From: Zerene cesonia
Taxonomy: Eukaryota > Arthropoda > Insecta > Lepidoptera > Pieridae
Reading direction: 5' to 3'
NCBI RefSeq assembly: GCF_012273895.1
Contig: NC_052122.1
Span: forward strand, 4,278,001-4,342,000
Length of the DNA stretch: 64,000 nucleotides
Shown here: piece after piece, positions 23,105 through 34,339 of the stretch
Numbering within the stretch: the first letter of the stretch is position 1
Layout: each line of letters begins with the position of its first letter
Notes under the pieces: model-generated
Databases searched by the model: none
Seen by the model: only the letters and a program-made list of their open reading frames with translations
What the model was told of the DNA's origin: nothing
Translations under genes and position numbers: made by a program

Positions 23105-23149
23105 TACTTTATAAACATAACTTAAAATTTCTCCACTCCGACGTGAAAC
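23001..23149. repeat. Foldback: 47-base inverted arms around a 55-base loop
   Basis: The left arm 23001..23047 (GTTCCACGTCGGAGTGGAAA...) and right arm 23103..23149 (ending CACTCCGACGTGAAAC) are near-perfect reverse complements. The loop is the head of a SINE-like repeat. The arms could be the termini of a small inverted-repeat element or a templated inversion. Confidence 0.7.
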
Positions 23150-24022
23150 AAACACAATTTCGCTATGTTTTTTATATGCAAAGTGCATTTAATGTAGTTA
23201 ATTTAGTCTCGAAAATTAAGTCTAAAAAAATATACTCTCAGATTAAAACTTTAATTTGATAAGATATTTGGAAAACATAACAGAAATCGCTTCAGACATT
23301 GATCAATCGAACGGTGTTTACCGTACTGAATATAATATTAAAACGAAATAACACTTATATATCAATTTGAATGTAATTTAATTAATTTAAAAAATAAATT
23401 GTCTATCATTTTTTTTTTATAAAATGTTACCAAACACGTTTAAAAACTTAAACGTATTTCACAAGAAAATATCTCTAGTTCCTGATATATTATATAATAA
23501 ACCAAATCGAAAACAAATTTACTTTATAATTGTTATCCGTTGTATAATTTCTAAGTATCGATGTCAATGATTTGTTTATTAACGTGTGTTCAGCTGCTGA
23601 TGTAATGTGTGGTTTGCGGCAGGTATGCGGTCCGCATATATAACTCCTTGATCCTAAACGCAGTAGCAATGAGAGTACATAATTTACACATGTACCTGCG
23701 TTAAATGACCTACACTAATATTATAAGGCCGACACTAATATTCATTTTTCAAATTCGGAAGAGACTTTACCGATAGTTTTTTTTTCTAATATAATACATC
23801 ACAGATATATTTTACTCAGTACTGGGTTCTCAGCTTCCATCCCTTCTGCTACTAATGCGTGAGTCTCTCCGTTCTGTCTGCACAATTTAGGTGGAATGAG
23901 AAATTATTGAAAATGGTTAAAAACCCAGCGCTAACGATGGGCTACATCGTACATACAATTCAAACAAACGTTTAAAGGTTAAGTCTTTCTTAATATTGTT
24001 AAGATATTATACGATTTCATCT
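23150..24022. other. Featureless AT-rich DNA
   Basis: No frame or repeat of note before the hairpin/G-tract at 24023. Confidence 0.55.
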
Positions 24023-24056
24023 GAGGGTGTTACCCTCGGCGGGGCGGGGGGCGGGG
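24023..24056. other. Hairpin plus G-quadruplex-like tract
   Basis: GAGGGT GTT ACCCTC (24023..24037) forms a 6-bp stem with a 3-base loop. It is followed by GGGGCGGGGGGCGGGG (24041..24056), able to supply four G-triplets. It is strikingly GC-rich for this window. It may be the eroded head of a GC-rich repeat (a diverged element lies just downstream). Confidence 0.6.
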
Positions 24057-24099
24057 CAAAGCTTGTCATGACTTATTACTCATATGTTATTATATCCAG

Positions 24100-24262
24100 T
24101 AAAAAAAAAGAAACTTTTGCATTTTTGTGTTTGTAACTATTTCACGCAAAAACCACTGGACCGATTTCAAAAATTCAGCATTAGAAAGCTGCATTTCACT
24201 GAGTGACATAGGCTATATAATATGTACCACGGGCGAAGCCAAGGGGAAAAGCTAGCAGTATA
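24100..24262 (-). repeat. Diverged short repeat, ACTAGCGGTCCGCCCC-like family
   Basis: On the plus strand it ends GTACCACGGGCGAAGCCAAG then GGGAAAAGCTAGCAGTA; its interior reads CACTGGACCGATTTCAAAAA. The head is altered relative to the other copies. Confidence 0.5.
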
Positions 24263-24559
24263 TAGTTTAGTCTACTAATATTTTAACACCAAGTAGGTCG
24301 TACTCTCCAAGTTATTTATGTACCTACTTGTATGAATGAAGGTTATTGTATTACAGGCTACTTGTTAGTAAGAAAGTAAACGCGATCAGTTAATCAAATA
24401 AGACTTGCTCTTTCTATGTAACTTTTTATAGGCAGGCCCACGTTACTATTATAGATTTTAGGATAGATTGCTATCTATTTCATATCATGATACGGTCAAC
24501 TCTTTAATAGTAGGATAGTAGTCATGATTATAGAAAATATAATTATTTCAAATTGCACC

Positions 24560-24693
24560 AGCTTTCATGTAAAAAAATAATCATAAAAATCGGTTCACCC
24601 TGTTAAAAGTTAGGAGGTAACTCGTTTGTTACCAAATAAGATAGAAGATGCAGTTGAATTGATAACCTCATTTTTTGAAGTCGGTTGAAAGTC
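24560..24693 (-). repeat. Repeat ending TTTTTTGAAGTCGGTTGAAAG
   Basis: AATCATAAAAATCGGTTCAC, CCTGTTAAAAGTTAGGAGGT, TTGATAACCTCATTTTTTGA, AGTCGGTTGAAAGTC. It resembles the plus-strand copy at 37590, a familiar lepidopteran element with a TTTTTTCAACCGACTT end. Confidence 0.55.
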
Positions 24694-24714
24694 AGTTTGG
24701 TGGATCAATATAAT

Positions 24715-24918
24715 CCTACTAATATTATAAACGCGAAAGTTTGTATGTATGAATGTTTGTTACCATTTCACGCAAAAGCTACTGAATCGATTGCAAGAAC
24801 ATTTGGCATTTAGATAGCTGGACATATACTAAATTGGATTAACATATAGGCAACTTTTTATCCGATATTCCTGTGGGATACAGACTAACGCGGGTGAAAC
24901 CGCCGGGCGCAGCTAGTA
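24715..24918 (-). repeat. Short retroposon, ACTAGCTGCGCCCCGCGG family
   Basis: Plus strand begins CCTACTAATATTATAAACGC and ends GGGCGCAGCTAGTAAT. The copy is somewhat diverged in the middle (an insertion near ACATATACTAAATTGG). Confidence 0.75.
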
Positions 24919-25365
24919 ATATATAAATTAGTAGTTTTTAAACGAAAAATGGTTCGATATTCACATATATGTTAAGATAGGTTCTGTACCTTGGTTCCCG
25001 TTACGGACGGCCTGCAATGTAGCACCAAGGTTTATAACTCACTAGTTATGTAATATGAATCTAATGAATTCAAATTAAATTTAATTGTTACAAGAAATTG
25101 TCACTTCATTACATTTTCTTTCTTAAGAATAAAATGTGTAATAATCACCTTTGACATGAAACTTTGGTGAAGGGTTCGAGGTTGTTGCTTTTGGCTTGTT
25201 AAAAATGCATTTTTAAAAAAAGAATTTTGTTCTTTTTAAACCTTTTATAGAAAAAAAAATAATCAGCCAGCAAGATCGCGATTATAAATATTTTTTTTTC
25301 GTTTATCTCTCTTACAAGGATGGAACAAGATACAATGATCGTTTACAAACAACGAATTATTTAAT

Positions 25366-25509
25366 TTTTAGTTTTATAGCATTGAAATGCTTTATAAATG
25401 AGAAATTTTGAAAGAATAGAAAAACAATTTTTTTTTCTACGGTTAGGCAAGAAACGCAGGTTCATATCCTGCCTCGTGATCAAATTCTTCTATTCTTTCA
25501 AAATTTCTC
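25366..25509 (-). repeat. Small inverted-repeat element with tRNA-like core
   Basis: Arms 25400..25421 and 25488..25509 are perfect 22-base reverse complements. The 66-base core includes a 5-bp T-stem with 7-base loop (GCAGG TTCATAT CCTGC, 25456..25472) followed by CTCGTGA. It is the reverse complement of the 17543 copy, outer flank included. Confidence 0.65.
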
Positions 25510-26570
25510 AAAACAACGAATTAGTCAACCTTTTGAGAGCTGGTATCCGAAATGGGTTCAATAGAACCAGTAGTACGGGTCATTAGGCCTCACTTCTAAA
25601 ATACAATGAATAGTCGCGATCTAATCGGTTATTATTATGTTATGCTATATTACTTTCAGTGAATTCTTCTGTTCAAACTGAATTAAATTTTTAAATATTT
25701 TTAGCTCAAAGACAAACATTTTTTCTTGGCAGAATAAGCTAAGGGGTAGGGCCTGATGTTAAGAGCTCACCACTATTGGTAAAATATATGTTTAAACATA
25801 TTCTTAGGTTACGTTATATTGTATCATTACGAATAAAAATATAATTTATTTGACATAAACTTACAACTCAAACATTTATTTATTCAATAAGATCTTCTAG
25901 AAGCACTTTTGAATCGTCATAACAAATTTTTACCATTTACCACCGGTTCAGAAAATTATACATATGAGTATAATATGTTTGTATTGTTAAATTGTAACTC
26001 AGTAGATCGTCAGAAGAAACGATGCTTTTCGTAGTTGCAGAATAATTGGGCCGACATCACAATATTTATTTAACTGATCGTCGATCGACTGTCGTGAGGT
26101 AGCTTTTCGTAATAAGTGAATGATCAGTGAGGGGTAGGTCCCGCCAGACTGAGACTACATTTAAGTCTCCATCAGATATCGATTCCGGGACCCACACTGG
26201 GAGGATTTAATATTACAACATTGAACTCTTTTTGAACAACCTTTATGTGTTAAGTGCAATAACTAAACATGAATAAATTCTGCCCAACTGTTACAAAAAC
26301 AACTTTGACTGGTCGAAATTAGTTTTGGCGGTAAACGAATATTTTCCTGTGTAGTAATATGTTAGACAAAATTCAAATAGCCGTCGTCGTATCTTCTTGT
26401 AAAATAATATGCCTGATATATTTTTTTACATTTTAATAGCAATAAGAGCAATTTTACCCTGCCCTGCTAGTTTTTCTCTAAAAATTTCCTACGAATTTAT
26501 ATAGAGGTTTGGAAATTACCCCAAATATTTGTTTGCTATATATTTTATTTAATACAATTCTTGTAAATAC

Positions 26571-26726
26571 ACTAGCGGTCCGCCCCAACTTCGCCCGTGG
26601 TACATATATATGCTATAGCTTTCCTCAATAAATGGTCTATCCAGCACTGAAAGAAATTTCCAAATTGGACTAGTTGTTCATGAGATTAGTACGTTCAAGA
26701 AACAGCTTTATAAAATTAGTAAAGAT
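26571..26726 (+). repeat. Short repeat, ACTAGCGGTCCGCCCC family
   Basis: Starts ACTAGCGGTCCGCCCCAACT and ends CAGCTTTATAAAATTAGTAA. It has lost the (CAAA)n segment near the tail. Confidence 0.75.
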
Positions 26727-27368
26727 TTGCTAAGTACTGTACTAATTGGCTAAAACGTTGGTAGAACGATTGAAAGCGATTGTTACGCTCTAAGTGGCAA
26801 GGGTTAATGGTATGTCCAAGTGTATGTACAAGTGAGTCTCATCCAATTTTATATCATCAAGCTGTTCTTCCTACTCTTTATTTTGCTTTTTTTAACCGAC
26901 AAAATTAAGGGAGCGTATTTTTTATGTCCGTACTTCGAACATCGATAACTCATTGTTGTTATTTGATTCCAATTTAGAAGCTGGCAATTACGTGAAAGTA
27001 GATATGAAAAAATCACGTACTATCCCTAGTTTTTCATTGCGAGGTTTCGTTCGATTGAGTCTTTTTGCTAAGGTTAAGGTTCCATATATGACTTTTCATT
27101 TTGAAGGTTTAGGTTATTCGGCGGGAAAAACTGTATTTAGTCTGTGCCACAGCTGTCAATGGGAAAATGCTAAGTAATGTAAGATTGATTTTAGGCAAAT
27201 GTGGTAGATTGATTTGAATGAATCGAAATGTATAATAATTTATACTATTCAGATTTTTAATTTTTGCATTCTAATCATATATTCTCTATATTATTATTAT
27301 TAGGTCATGGTTAATAAAAAAAATACAAAATACAAACAACTTTGATCCTTGAACTTTTATATAAATAC

Positions 27369-27525
27369 TAGCTGACCCAGTAAACACAATTCTTATATTA
27401 CTCTTATCATTTAGAAAAATAGATGGCCGGTTCTCAGATCTATCCGATGTGTACACAATGTTTCATAAGAATCGGTCCAGCCGATCAGAATGAATAAAGT
27501 GACTCGAGATTTTATATTTTTGAAG
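27369..27525 (+). repeat. Short repeat beginning ACTAGCTGACCC
   Basis: ACTAGCTGACCCAGTAAACA, CTATCCGATGTGTACACAAT, CATAAGAATCGGTCCAGCCG. A familiar lepidopteran repeat head (ACTAGCTGACCCGGC...). Single copy in this window. Confidence 0.55.
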
Positions 27526-27803
27526 ACAATAACACTAATAGTGCTGTTTCAATTGACGTGACGTTAACGTGACCAACTCTGCTCTCAAATGAACGCTACA
27601 CCAAAACGCGTACACTAAAAATCAACACTCGCAAACCACCTAAAACAAAAATATTATCACGACTGCTGAAAAAATCAACGATATTCTTACATTGTGGCAT
27701 TTGTATTTTCATAACTATCGTTCAATTCAATTGTCAGATAAGCTATAGATATACACAGAACTAGTGAAAACAAGCCATTGATATTTCTCTTCTGTTATCT
27801 CCA

Positions 27804-27806
<3 letters not shown>

Positions 27807-27858
<52 letters not shown>
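27807..27858. repeat. (AT)26 microsatellite
   Basis: 52 bases of uninterrupted AT dinucleotide, likely polymorphic and prone to slippage or cruciform extrusion. Confidence 0.97.
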
Positions 27859-27863
<5 letters not shown>

Positions 27864-28032
27864 CAATCACAATGCAACAGTAGCAAAGAAAGCCTAGCAT
27901 TTCTTGTCCTTTTCAATCGTACTAGGAATTAGGTGAGGTGCGTGACGAAACTGATTCATTATTCAATATCGCCTTCGAAGAATACTAATAAACACGAGCT
28001 TGCAAATACTTACGATAGTTTTTTTAATTAAC

Positions 28033-28200
28033 AAGACGCTCGTCCCGGCTCCGCCCGGATATTAAGATTCCTGTTTTATCCTAACGGAACATGGATGAAA
28101 AGTATCCTTTCACCAAAGTCAGCTCATACCCTGTTTGTATAATAATTGATCAAAATTCGTTTAGTAGTAGCGTGATCGACGGACAAATGTTTAAATAACA
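28033..28200 (+). repeat. Short repeat with ATCCGGGCGGAGCCGGGACGAG-type head
   Basis: AGACGCTCGTCCCGGCTCCG then CCCGGATATTAAGATTCCTG, TTTTATCCTAACGGAACATG, CAAAATTCGTTTAGTAGTAG. The minus-strand copy at 47916 shares head and core. Confidence 0.55.
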
Positions 28201-29492
28201 AATAATCTTGCACAATTATGATATTAGTGTGACAGTGTGATTGATAGTTAATTGTCGATCGAAGGATGTACATTTTCGTTGACTTCACGGGCTGGCGTGA
28301 AGTCATTATTAATTAATTATCGAGATTATTGTGATATGATAAGTATGAATGATGATGTGAATAAGAACAGTTGATACGTATTTTTTAAGTTTTACCAAAA
28401 TAAGGGAGGCGGGCTTTTTGATACTTTTATAAAATTAATTCAAAAAAAGAATTCTAAAAAAAGGTCCTTGGAAAATCTTGGTGTTTCACAGAAAACAAAC
28501 ATTATATAAACTTTTTCTGTAATAAATTTCTACAATGGAACATAATGCAATAAATTGTTCCACTTATCGATAAAAATACTTATTTAAGTATCCAATGTTA
28601 ACAATAATTGGCTTGTTAAGAAGTTTTAGACGGGCAAGAAAAGAAATCAACAATATATGGGGCTATAGGTACAAATACGCACGAGTATTTATAGACAATA
28701 GTTTAAAAGGAATTCATTGAAAATAGAAGAAAAAAACGGCGGTAACTATTATAACCTAGATATAATATATAATTTAAAACAATTTTAAACGTTTAAACTG
28801 TTCCTATAAATAAACGCCAATAATCCCTCGTCCAACGCAGTCGGGTATTATAACCATCCTATTGTATCAAGGCAATACTGAATTGCTCATTCTCTTTACC
28901 AATAGATTCATAGCAACACAAGGACTGCTTTGAATAAATTTCGAACAATTACACATATAGGTCAAGTTTATAAAGTAAATAGTGCCTTGAATACCTACAC
29001 AGTGTATTTACATTCGTGGACAGAAGAATTTCGCAATGTCACTCCGTCTTTACAGATACCGACAGGCTGTGGTTGCATAGCAATTCGCTTTCATCGTTAC
29101 GCGAAGCAATGCTAGTACTATTCGACCATCCAACCTTAGTCACTCGTAAAGCCAATGGGTTTTTGTGCGACCTTTGTAACCGAGAAGCAATTTGTTTGAG
29201 GACCGACTGAGTGAACTCTGTATCGCGTTTTCCTAAACAATTTGTTATTCAGGAGAGCTTTGATAATTAACGTTGCGTAAAATTACACAGGTAAACATTT
29301 CTATTTAAAGCATATAAACGTCATATTTGTTATGGTGTTTTGGAACTAGACGGTTCGGTTTAGTATATCAGTTTCATAATTGTAATGCATGAATTTAGTT
29401 TAGACTAGATGGTAAATAGCTCAAGTTGATAAAGGCAGGACACATCTTGTGTACGACCGTGAAGAATATGGGTCATATCATTCAAGCTGTAG

Positions 29493-29720
29493 AGCAATTT
29501 TTTTTTTATTTTTTGACTGACTTCGTGGTTGGCCTGATGGTAAGCGATCACGACCTTCCATTAACATGTGCGGTAGGGCCTTACTACGCGTTATGCACTT
29601 TTAAGGGATAAAGAGATAGGGAAAGGTCTGACGACGGGACTAAAGGAAGGGACTAGGCATTGTGAGAAAATGGATACGGGCCTGCATCCTGATTTAACAA
29701 AAACGATGCTCAGAAATAAT
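29493..29720 (-). repeat. SINE of the 40184 family, minus strand, with oligo(T) at its 3' side
   Basis: On the minus strand the end reads GTCGTGATCGCTTACCATCA, GGCCAACCACGAAGTCAGTC, then an A-rich tail (plus-strand T-run from 29499). The preceding GGAAGGGACTAGG... pyrimidine-strand body also matches the family. Confidence 0.65.
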
Positions 29721-30732
29721 TCTGAACAGTACGGTTGTGTCCAGGTTTTGAATCGTCTCCTCAAAGCATTGAATACACATCAGTCATAAATATCATACCA
29801 TTTGCTACAAGTTTATTCACATAAAATTACTGATATGTAATTTGCGAGATCTCTACATGTTATTAACTTTCATATTCGAAACGAGATATCGATGGTTAGG
29901 TCGGTTCTATTGACGACAATATTTTTTCTATGTAGTAGATGTATAGAATAAAAATTTAGAAATTAAAGAGTTTTTAACGGATTTTAACGCGATTTATTTA
30001 ACATATATGAATCAAAAACTCATTAATATATAATTCTATATACAAATGTATAATTCTAATAATTAATAATACACTTCTTAGAGCACTTTTAAGATTATTA
30101 TTATATGTAATCGACCCCTCTAAAATACTCAAAATAAGCGTATAATTTCTGAGGCGTAATTATAATAATTCTATATGAAATGTCTCAAAATACCATTAAA
30201 AAATAAGTTTTTAGTTCATTTCTATTTAGAACCTTATTTATACCAAGACCTAGGTTCAAAAGAAATATTATTTTCGTAATGCTATACAATATCACACAAG
30301 AACTTACATAATTGAATATGCATTAAAACGGTTCGGGTAGTTGAAGAAATAATCTCTTCTCTCATAAACTGTGTCACAATCCTGTGGTTGAGTCAATAAG
30401 CGTACTCGAGTATTTTTGTGCCAATTGCTTGTGCAATCATGCAACTCATATGCATATTCAAGCCAATCGCATTGTCTAGACTAGCTTTATAATTGTCCAT
30501 ACAAAATTGGATGAGTTCCGTGACGCTAGCTGCTAGATTATCTAATTAAGTCATAGATACGTAATGCAAGAAAGCTTTAATGCTTATTTATTGATGTTAT
30601 CCAATGACTTTGGTCGTGTTTAATCATTTCCTTGGTATTTGAATAGCGGCATTGTGTTTGATCAGTCAAATCACACAATGCTTGGGCGTACTTTTGCAAT
30701 ATATTCTACATTTTGTGTAGTTTTATATAGAA
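29721..30732. other. Featureless AT-rich DNA
   Basis: Very AT-rich in 29930-30270; nothing recognised. Confidence 0.55.
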
Positions 30733-30880
30733 AATTTATTTATTTTTATTTATTTACAATACTTTATTGTACAAAACAGAATATGGCACAATGTATATAA
30801 ATATAGTATGGCACAATGATATTTTGTACAAAAGGCGGCCTTATTGCTAGACAGCAATCTCTGCCAAGCAACCTGAAAAT
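30733..30880 (-). repeat. Likely LINE 3' UTR fragment
   Basis: TTTACAATACTTTATTGTAC, TTTTGTACAAAAGGCGGCCT, TATTGCTAGACAGCAATCTC, TGCCAAGCAACC. This string resembles a familiar lepidopteran LINE 3' end read in reverse (TTATTGTACA near an A-rich end). No coding remnant is visible. Confidence 0.4.
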
Positions 30881-30997
30881 GTATGTTACTGTTATATGTT
30901 GATGTGTTAGCATCATTTGTACCACGAGAAATATTGGAACAAATGATAAGTAATTATGTTATTTAATTATTTTTCATGTTATTAAATTAAACATACA

Positions 30998-31199
30998 TCC
31001 TACTAATATTATAAATACGAAAGTTTGTAAGGTTGTGTGTGTGTTTGTTACTCTCTCATACAAAAACTACTGTACCGATTGCAATGAAATTTGGTACGTG
31101 GATTGCTGGACAACTGGAATAACACATGGGCAACTTTTTATCCCGATATTCCTAGAGGATACAAATTTACGCGGATGAAACCGCGGGGCGCAGCTAGTA
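30998..31199 (-). repeat. Short retroposon, ACTAGCTGCGCCCCGCGG family
   Basis: Near-consensus minus-strand copy: plus strand CATCCTACTAATATTATAAA to GCGGGGCGCAGCTAGTA. It contains (GT)n and the GGTACGTGGATTGCTGGACA core. Confidence 0.8.
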
Positions 31200-31379
31200 T
31201 TATATTTATTCAAGTATAACTGCACCAAACAGAATCAAATCAATAAGACTTTATTTACCGATTAGCAACTTAGACACTATGTGTAAACTATGTGTACACT
31301 ATATACAAACAAATGAATACTCGTATGCGCTTAGTAAAGGAATAAGTACATTATATATATTTAAATAATTATGTGTTAA

Positions 31380-31606
31380 ATTGATTTTTCAATTTATCTG
31401 CACATGTGGATAATATCACCACTGCTTAAAACGGTGAAGGAAAACATCGTGAGGAAACCGGCATGTCCAAGAATTAAAAGTTCGACGACATGTGACATCT
31501 GCCAACCCGCACTTGGCCAGCGTGGTGGATTATGGCCTGAACCCTCATAGGTGGCCTGTGTCCCAGCAGTGGGAACATATATGGGCTGATGATGATGATG
31601 ATGATG
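31380..31606 (+). repeat. tRNA-derived SINE, 5'-truncated, with (GAT)n tail
   Basis: It begins at the TTGATTTTTCAATTTATCTG block, so the tRNA head is missing. It continues with the GAGGAAACCGGCATGTCC and TGGATTATGGCCTGAACCC blocks and ends TATATGGGCTGATGATGATG. The TGA repeat tail matches the LINE 3' end at 49742..49767. An A-run and a perfect palindrome follow immediately. Confidence 0.75.
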
Positions 31607-31620
31607 TGCAAAAAAAAAAA

Positions 31621-31656
31621 CTTCCTACTAAACACATTAATGTGTTTAGTAGGAAG
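31621..31656. repeat. Perfect 36-base palindrome
   Basis: An 18-base arm (CTTCCTACTAAACACATT) is followed with no spacer by its exact reverse complement. It sits directly after the A-run that follows the SINE tail at 31606. Confidence 0.95.
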
Positions 31657-32017
31657 TCTTTTTATTTAATCATCGTGTGTTTTACAAATATTCTTTATAA
31701 TAAATTGACTGTCGAGTATGATTCATAATCTCTATAAATATGTTACAGGAAACATATCTCAATAATGGATAAAATAAACAAATGACGGAGCGCTAATCCT
31801 CGCTATAATACATAGATATATGAAATGTGAAAGTGTGTTTGTTTGTTTATCTTTCACTCACCGCGCAACGGTATGATTTATTGATTTGATTTTTGTGTCT
31901 GGAGATAGGAGGCTAAGCTACGAAACATCTCATTCCCATGCGTAGTTCCAGTATCACGCTTTTAAATCACTACGTCAATTATAGATTCCGAATATATCAC
32001 TATATCCTATATATAAT

Positions 32018-32227
32018 ACTAGCTTCTCACCCGCGGCTTTGCCCGCATCGTAGCAGGAAAACACGAATTCCTCGCATATTCCCATTCCCGTGGGATTTCC
32101 GGGATAAAACTTACCTATGTCCGTCTCCTGGTTCTAAGCTACCTCTGCACAAATTTTCAGCCAAATCGGTTAATCCGTTCTTAAGTTATAAAGTGTAACT
32201 AACACCACTTTCTTTTATATATATAGA
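32018..32227 (+). repeat. Short repeat of the CCCGCGGCTTTGCCCGC / TCCCGTGGGATTTCCGGG family
   Basis: ACTAGCTTCTCACCCGCGGC, CCATTCCCGTGGGATTTCCG, GGGATAAAACTTACCTATGT, CAAATCGGTTAATCCGTTCT. A classic lepidopteran SINE-like or LINE-3'-end repeat. Its 3' end touches the ATG of the 126-codon frame at 32227. Confidence 0.75.
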
Positions 32228-32607
32228 TGACAATGACAATTGACAACTATGGACTTGTTGACCATGTCAGCGAAACCGCGAACTACACCATTTCATACAT
32301 AGCAAAAATCGAAGAATCAGCAAGCCTATATATCAATCTGTCCAAAGGACGCGCTCTCACGGAGATAGGAACACTAAAAAGCGTTGCAAAACAATTAATA
32401 TGCATAAGCATACGTAACAATCGTTATTCTACACTCGACGACGGCAAAGATTTACGTAATTATTACCGCGCCACAATATATTTAATTGCCATAAATCTAG
32501 CAATGGGTCCACTTACAATGCTAGCTAGTGTTTTTACATTTGTCTGTGATGGGGTATTTTTCAAATACTGTATTTTTTGTGCAGTCCAATATTATGTCAA
32601 ATTATGA
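32227..32607 (+). CDS. Orphan open frame of 126 codons, doubtful
   Basis: Unbroken frame starting MTMTIDNYGLVDHVSETANY at the 3' edge of a SINE-like repeat. Its first 80 codons are less AT-rich than the flanks and look codon-like; the last 35 are hydrophobic (LASVFTFVCDGVFF). No recognised motif, signal peptide or splice sites. It could be a relic of an exon or transposon, or chance. Confidence 0.2.
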   Translation: MTMTIDNYGLVDHVSETANYTISYIAKIEESASLYINLSKGRALTEIGTLKSVAKQLICISIRNNRYSTLDDGKDLRNYYRATIYLIAINLAMGPLTMLASVFTFVCDGVFFKYCIFCAVQYYVKL

Positions 32608-34339
32608 TGACATGACAAACCGCTGGAATGGTCCTTGTAATCATGTGAAATCTGGTTGAATTGTGAATTCTTGTGAATTCCAGTCGGTTTTTTTGTTTTC
32701 ATAATATTTTAGTAAAGGGTTTTTGCTTTTAGCTTGATTTAAAATTTGAAAAATCTTTTATGTAATATTCTTTTAATACACGGTACTTGTTGAGAGCATT
32801 TTTTGTTTAAAAATTCATGTAACAATCACGTTATCCACTTCTACATTACACTTTATAAATTGTTATAGATCGATCATTCGCTCAAATGAGTTACACACTT
32901 ATTTCTGTTTTAATGTAACAAACATTAAATTAATTAATTTTTATTTATGCGAAAACGGGCCCTCATGACAATGATTTTCTTATAATCTTGCTACGAAGTC
33001 TCAGCTCTGTTATAATATTATTATAAATGTTTTTTTCTGTTCATAATAGTACACACTACACTATAAGTGTGGTATACAATGCATTTCATCTACCCACACG
33101 ATAAATAAACAACAAAATCACATACATAAAGTGACACTTAAAAATATTAAGAATCAATTATACAAACGGCACTTGTCCATTCAATGAAACAAGATATACC
33201 TACGTAGAACTCACACCATCTCGCTAAGTGGCTTTGTTAGTACATTGAATGTATTATTTGTACACGGTAGCGAACAGGTAGGTGAGCAAAGACAGTAAAC
33301 AAACGCTAGTTAAACGGTGGGTTGCATGGATGACTCCAGAAAATTGTGATATTATAATGAAAACAAAAGTTGTCTATTAACGCGTTGTTACAAATACAAT
33401 TGATATTTTTACTTACGTAATGAAGCTTTTGAGTTTATTTTTTTTTTAATGGTCTGGTCCAAATTGGAAAGTTGATTATGTGCTGGATAGTCAGTCCAAT
33501 TAACGAAGTAGATTATCAATATAACATAAATCAACATAAATAAACAAAAAAATTGGTGATGGAAATGAAATAATCCATTTGGAAGGTCGCGGAAATGACC
33601 GCAGACTTTACTACGATCGTATATTCGTATTGGTTTACAGACAGAGATTTGTTAGCACATGACGCTTACAATAAGACCGCTAAAAATCTCTGCCATCCTA
33701 GGGCATCCATGACCAATTCATGACCTTCCCTACTGGATTTTTCTTTGGATTATTTCTACACTGCCTTTTCATGTAGCGACAGTGAAAAGATACTTGATTG
33801 TTTAAATATTTACTTTTTACCTGACCCAGATTATGGAATCCCTCCACCCCCTGGCCACAGAGTAATAAGTACAAGCTTGCCGCCAAATCAGAGTGCGCCC
33901 TTGCTGCTATCTGTATCTTAAAAAGTAGAGCTGCAACAAAAAATCTGGGTGGATTTGCAATCACCCGAATTACCGACAACACAACCCGAACTAAACAACC
34001 TCATTGAAAAAAGTATGATTTAGTTGCTCCGTGCTGTTTATAGATCCGCAAGCAAAACGTAAAACTTGGCTTGTATTTTTTCCAAATACGTTTTGTATTT
34101 ATCGTAACAATTAGTAAATATCGAATATTTGTTCAGTGACTAGTGTTTATTAATTTTATTGCCAACCTCATACGACAGAATTAATATTTTTGGAAAGGAA
34201 TTAGAAATTTTACAATCTTCGCACTATCACTTATTGGCGATAATTAGTTAAGTGGTAAACATGCGCGCAACTCATACTTACATGCCATTTTTCTGTCCTC
34301 TATACATATATACATAAAAATGTTCGTCTATGTCGCCAA
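32608..34339. other. Intergenic DNA
   Basis: AT-rich except 33700-33980, where a 94-codon minus-strand frame with four Cys lies. Its composition is somewhat coding-like but no family was recognised and no splice context is clear. Confidence 0.45.

Larger units (their letters stand above)
25510..29492. other. Intergenic DNA between listed repeats
   Basis: AT-rich. Besides the repeats at 26571, 26890, 27369, 27807 and 28033, a 74-codon frame at 26953 begins within a repeat relic and is unlikely to be real. A 76-base interval at 29010-29110 is slightly GC-richer but unrecognised. Confidence 0.55.

Noticed and set aside
25440..25486. tRNA gene at the T-arm-like sequence
   Set aside because: Only the 3' half is present, within an inverted-repeat element that has further copies.
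31492..31728. 78-codon frame on the plus strand
   Set aside because: It runs through a SINE tail, a poly-Asp translation of (GAT)n, an A-run and a palindrome.
33698..33982. 94-codon Cys-containing frame on the minus strand
   Set aside because: Slightly coding-like, but no recognisable family, start context or splice support; left as unassigned intergenic DNA.
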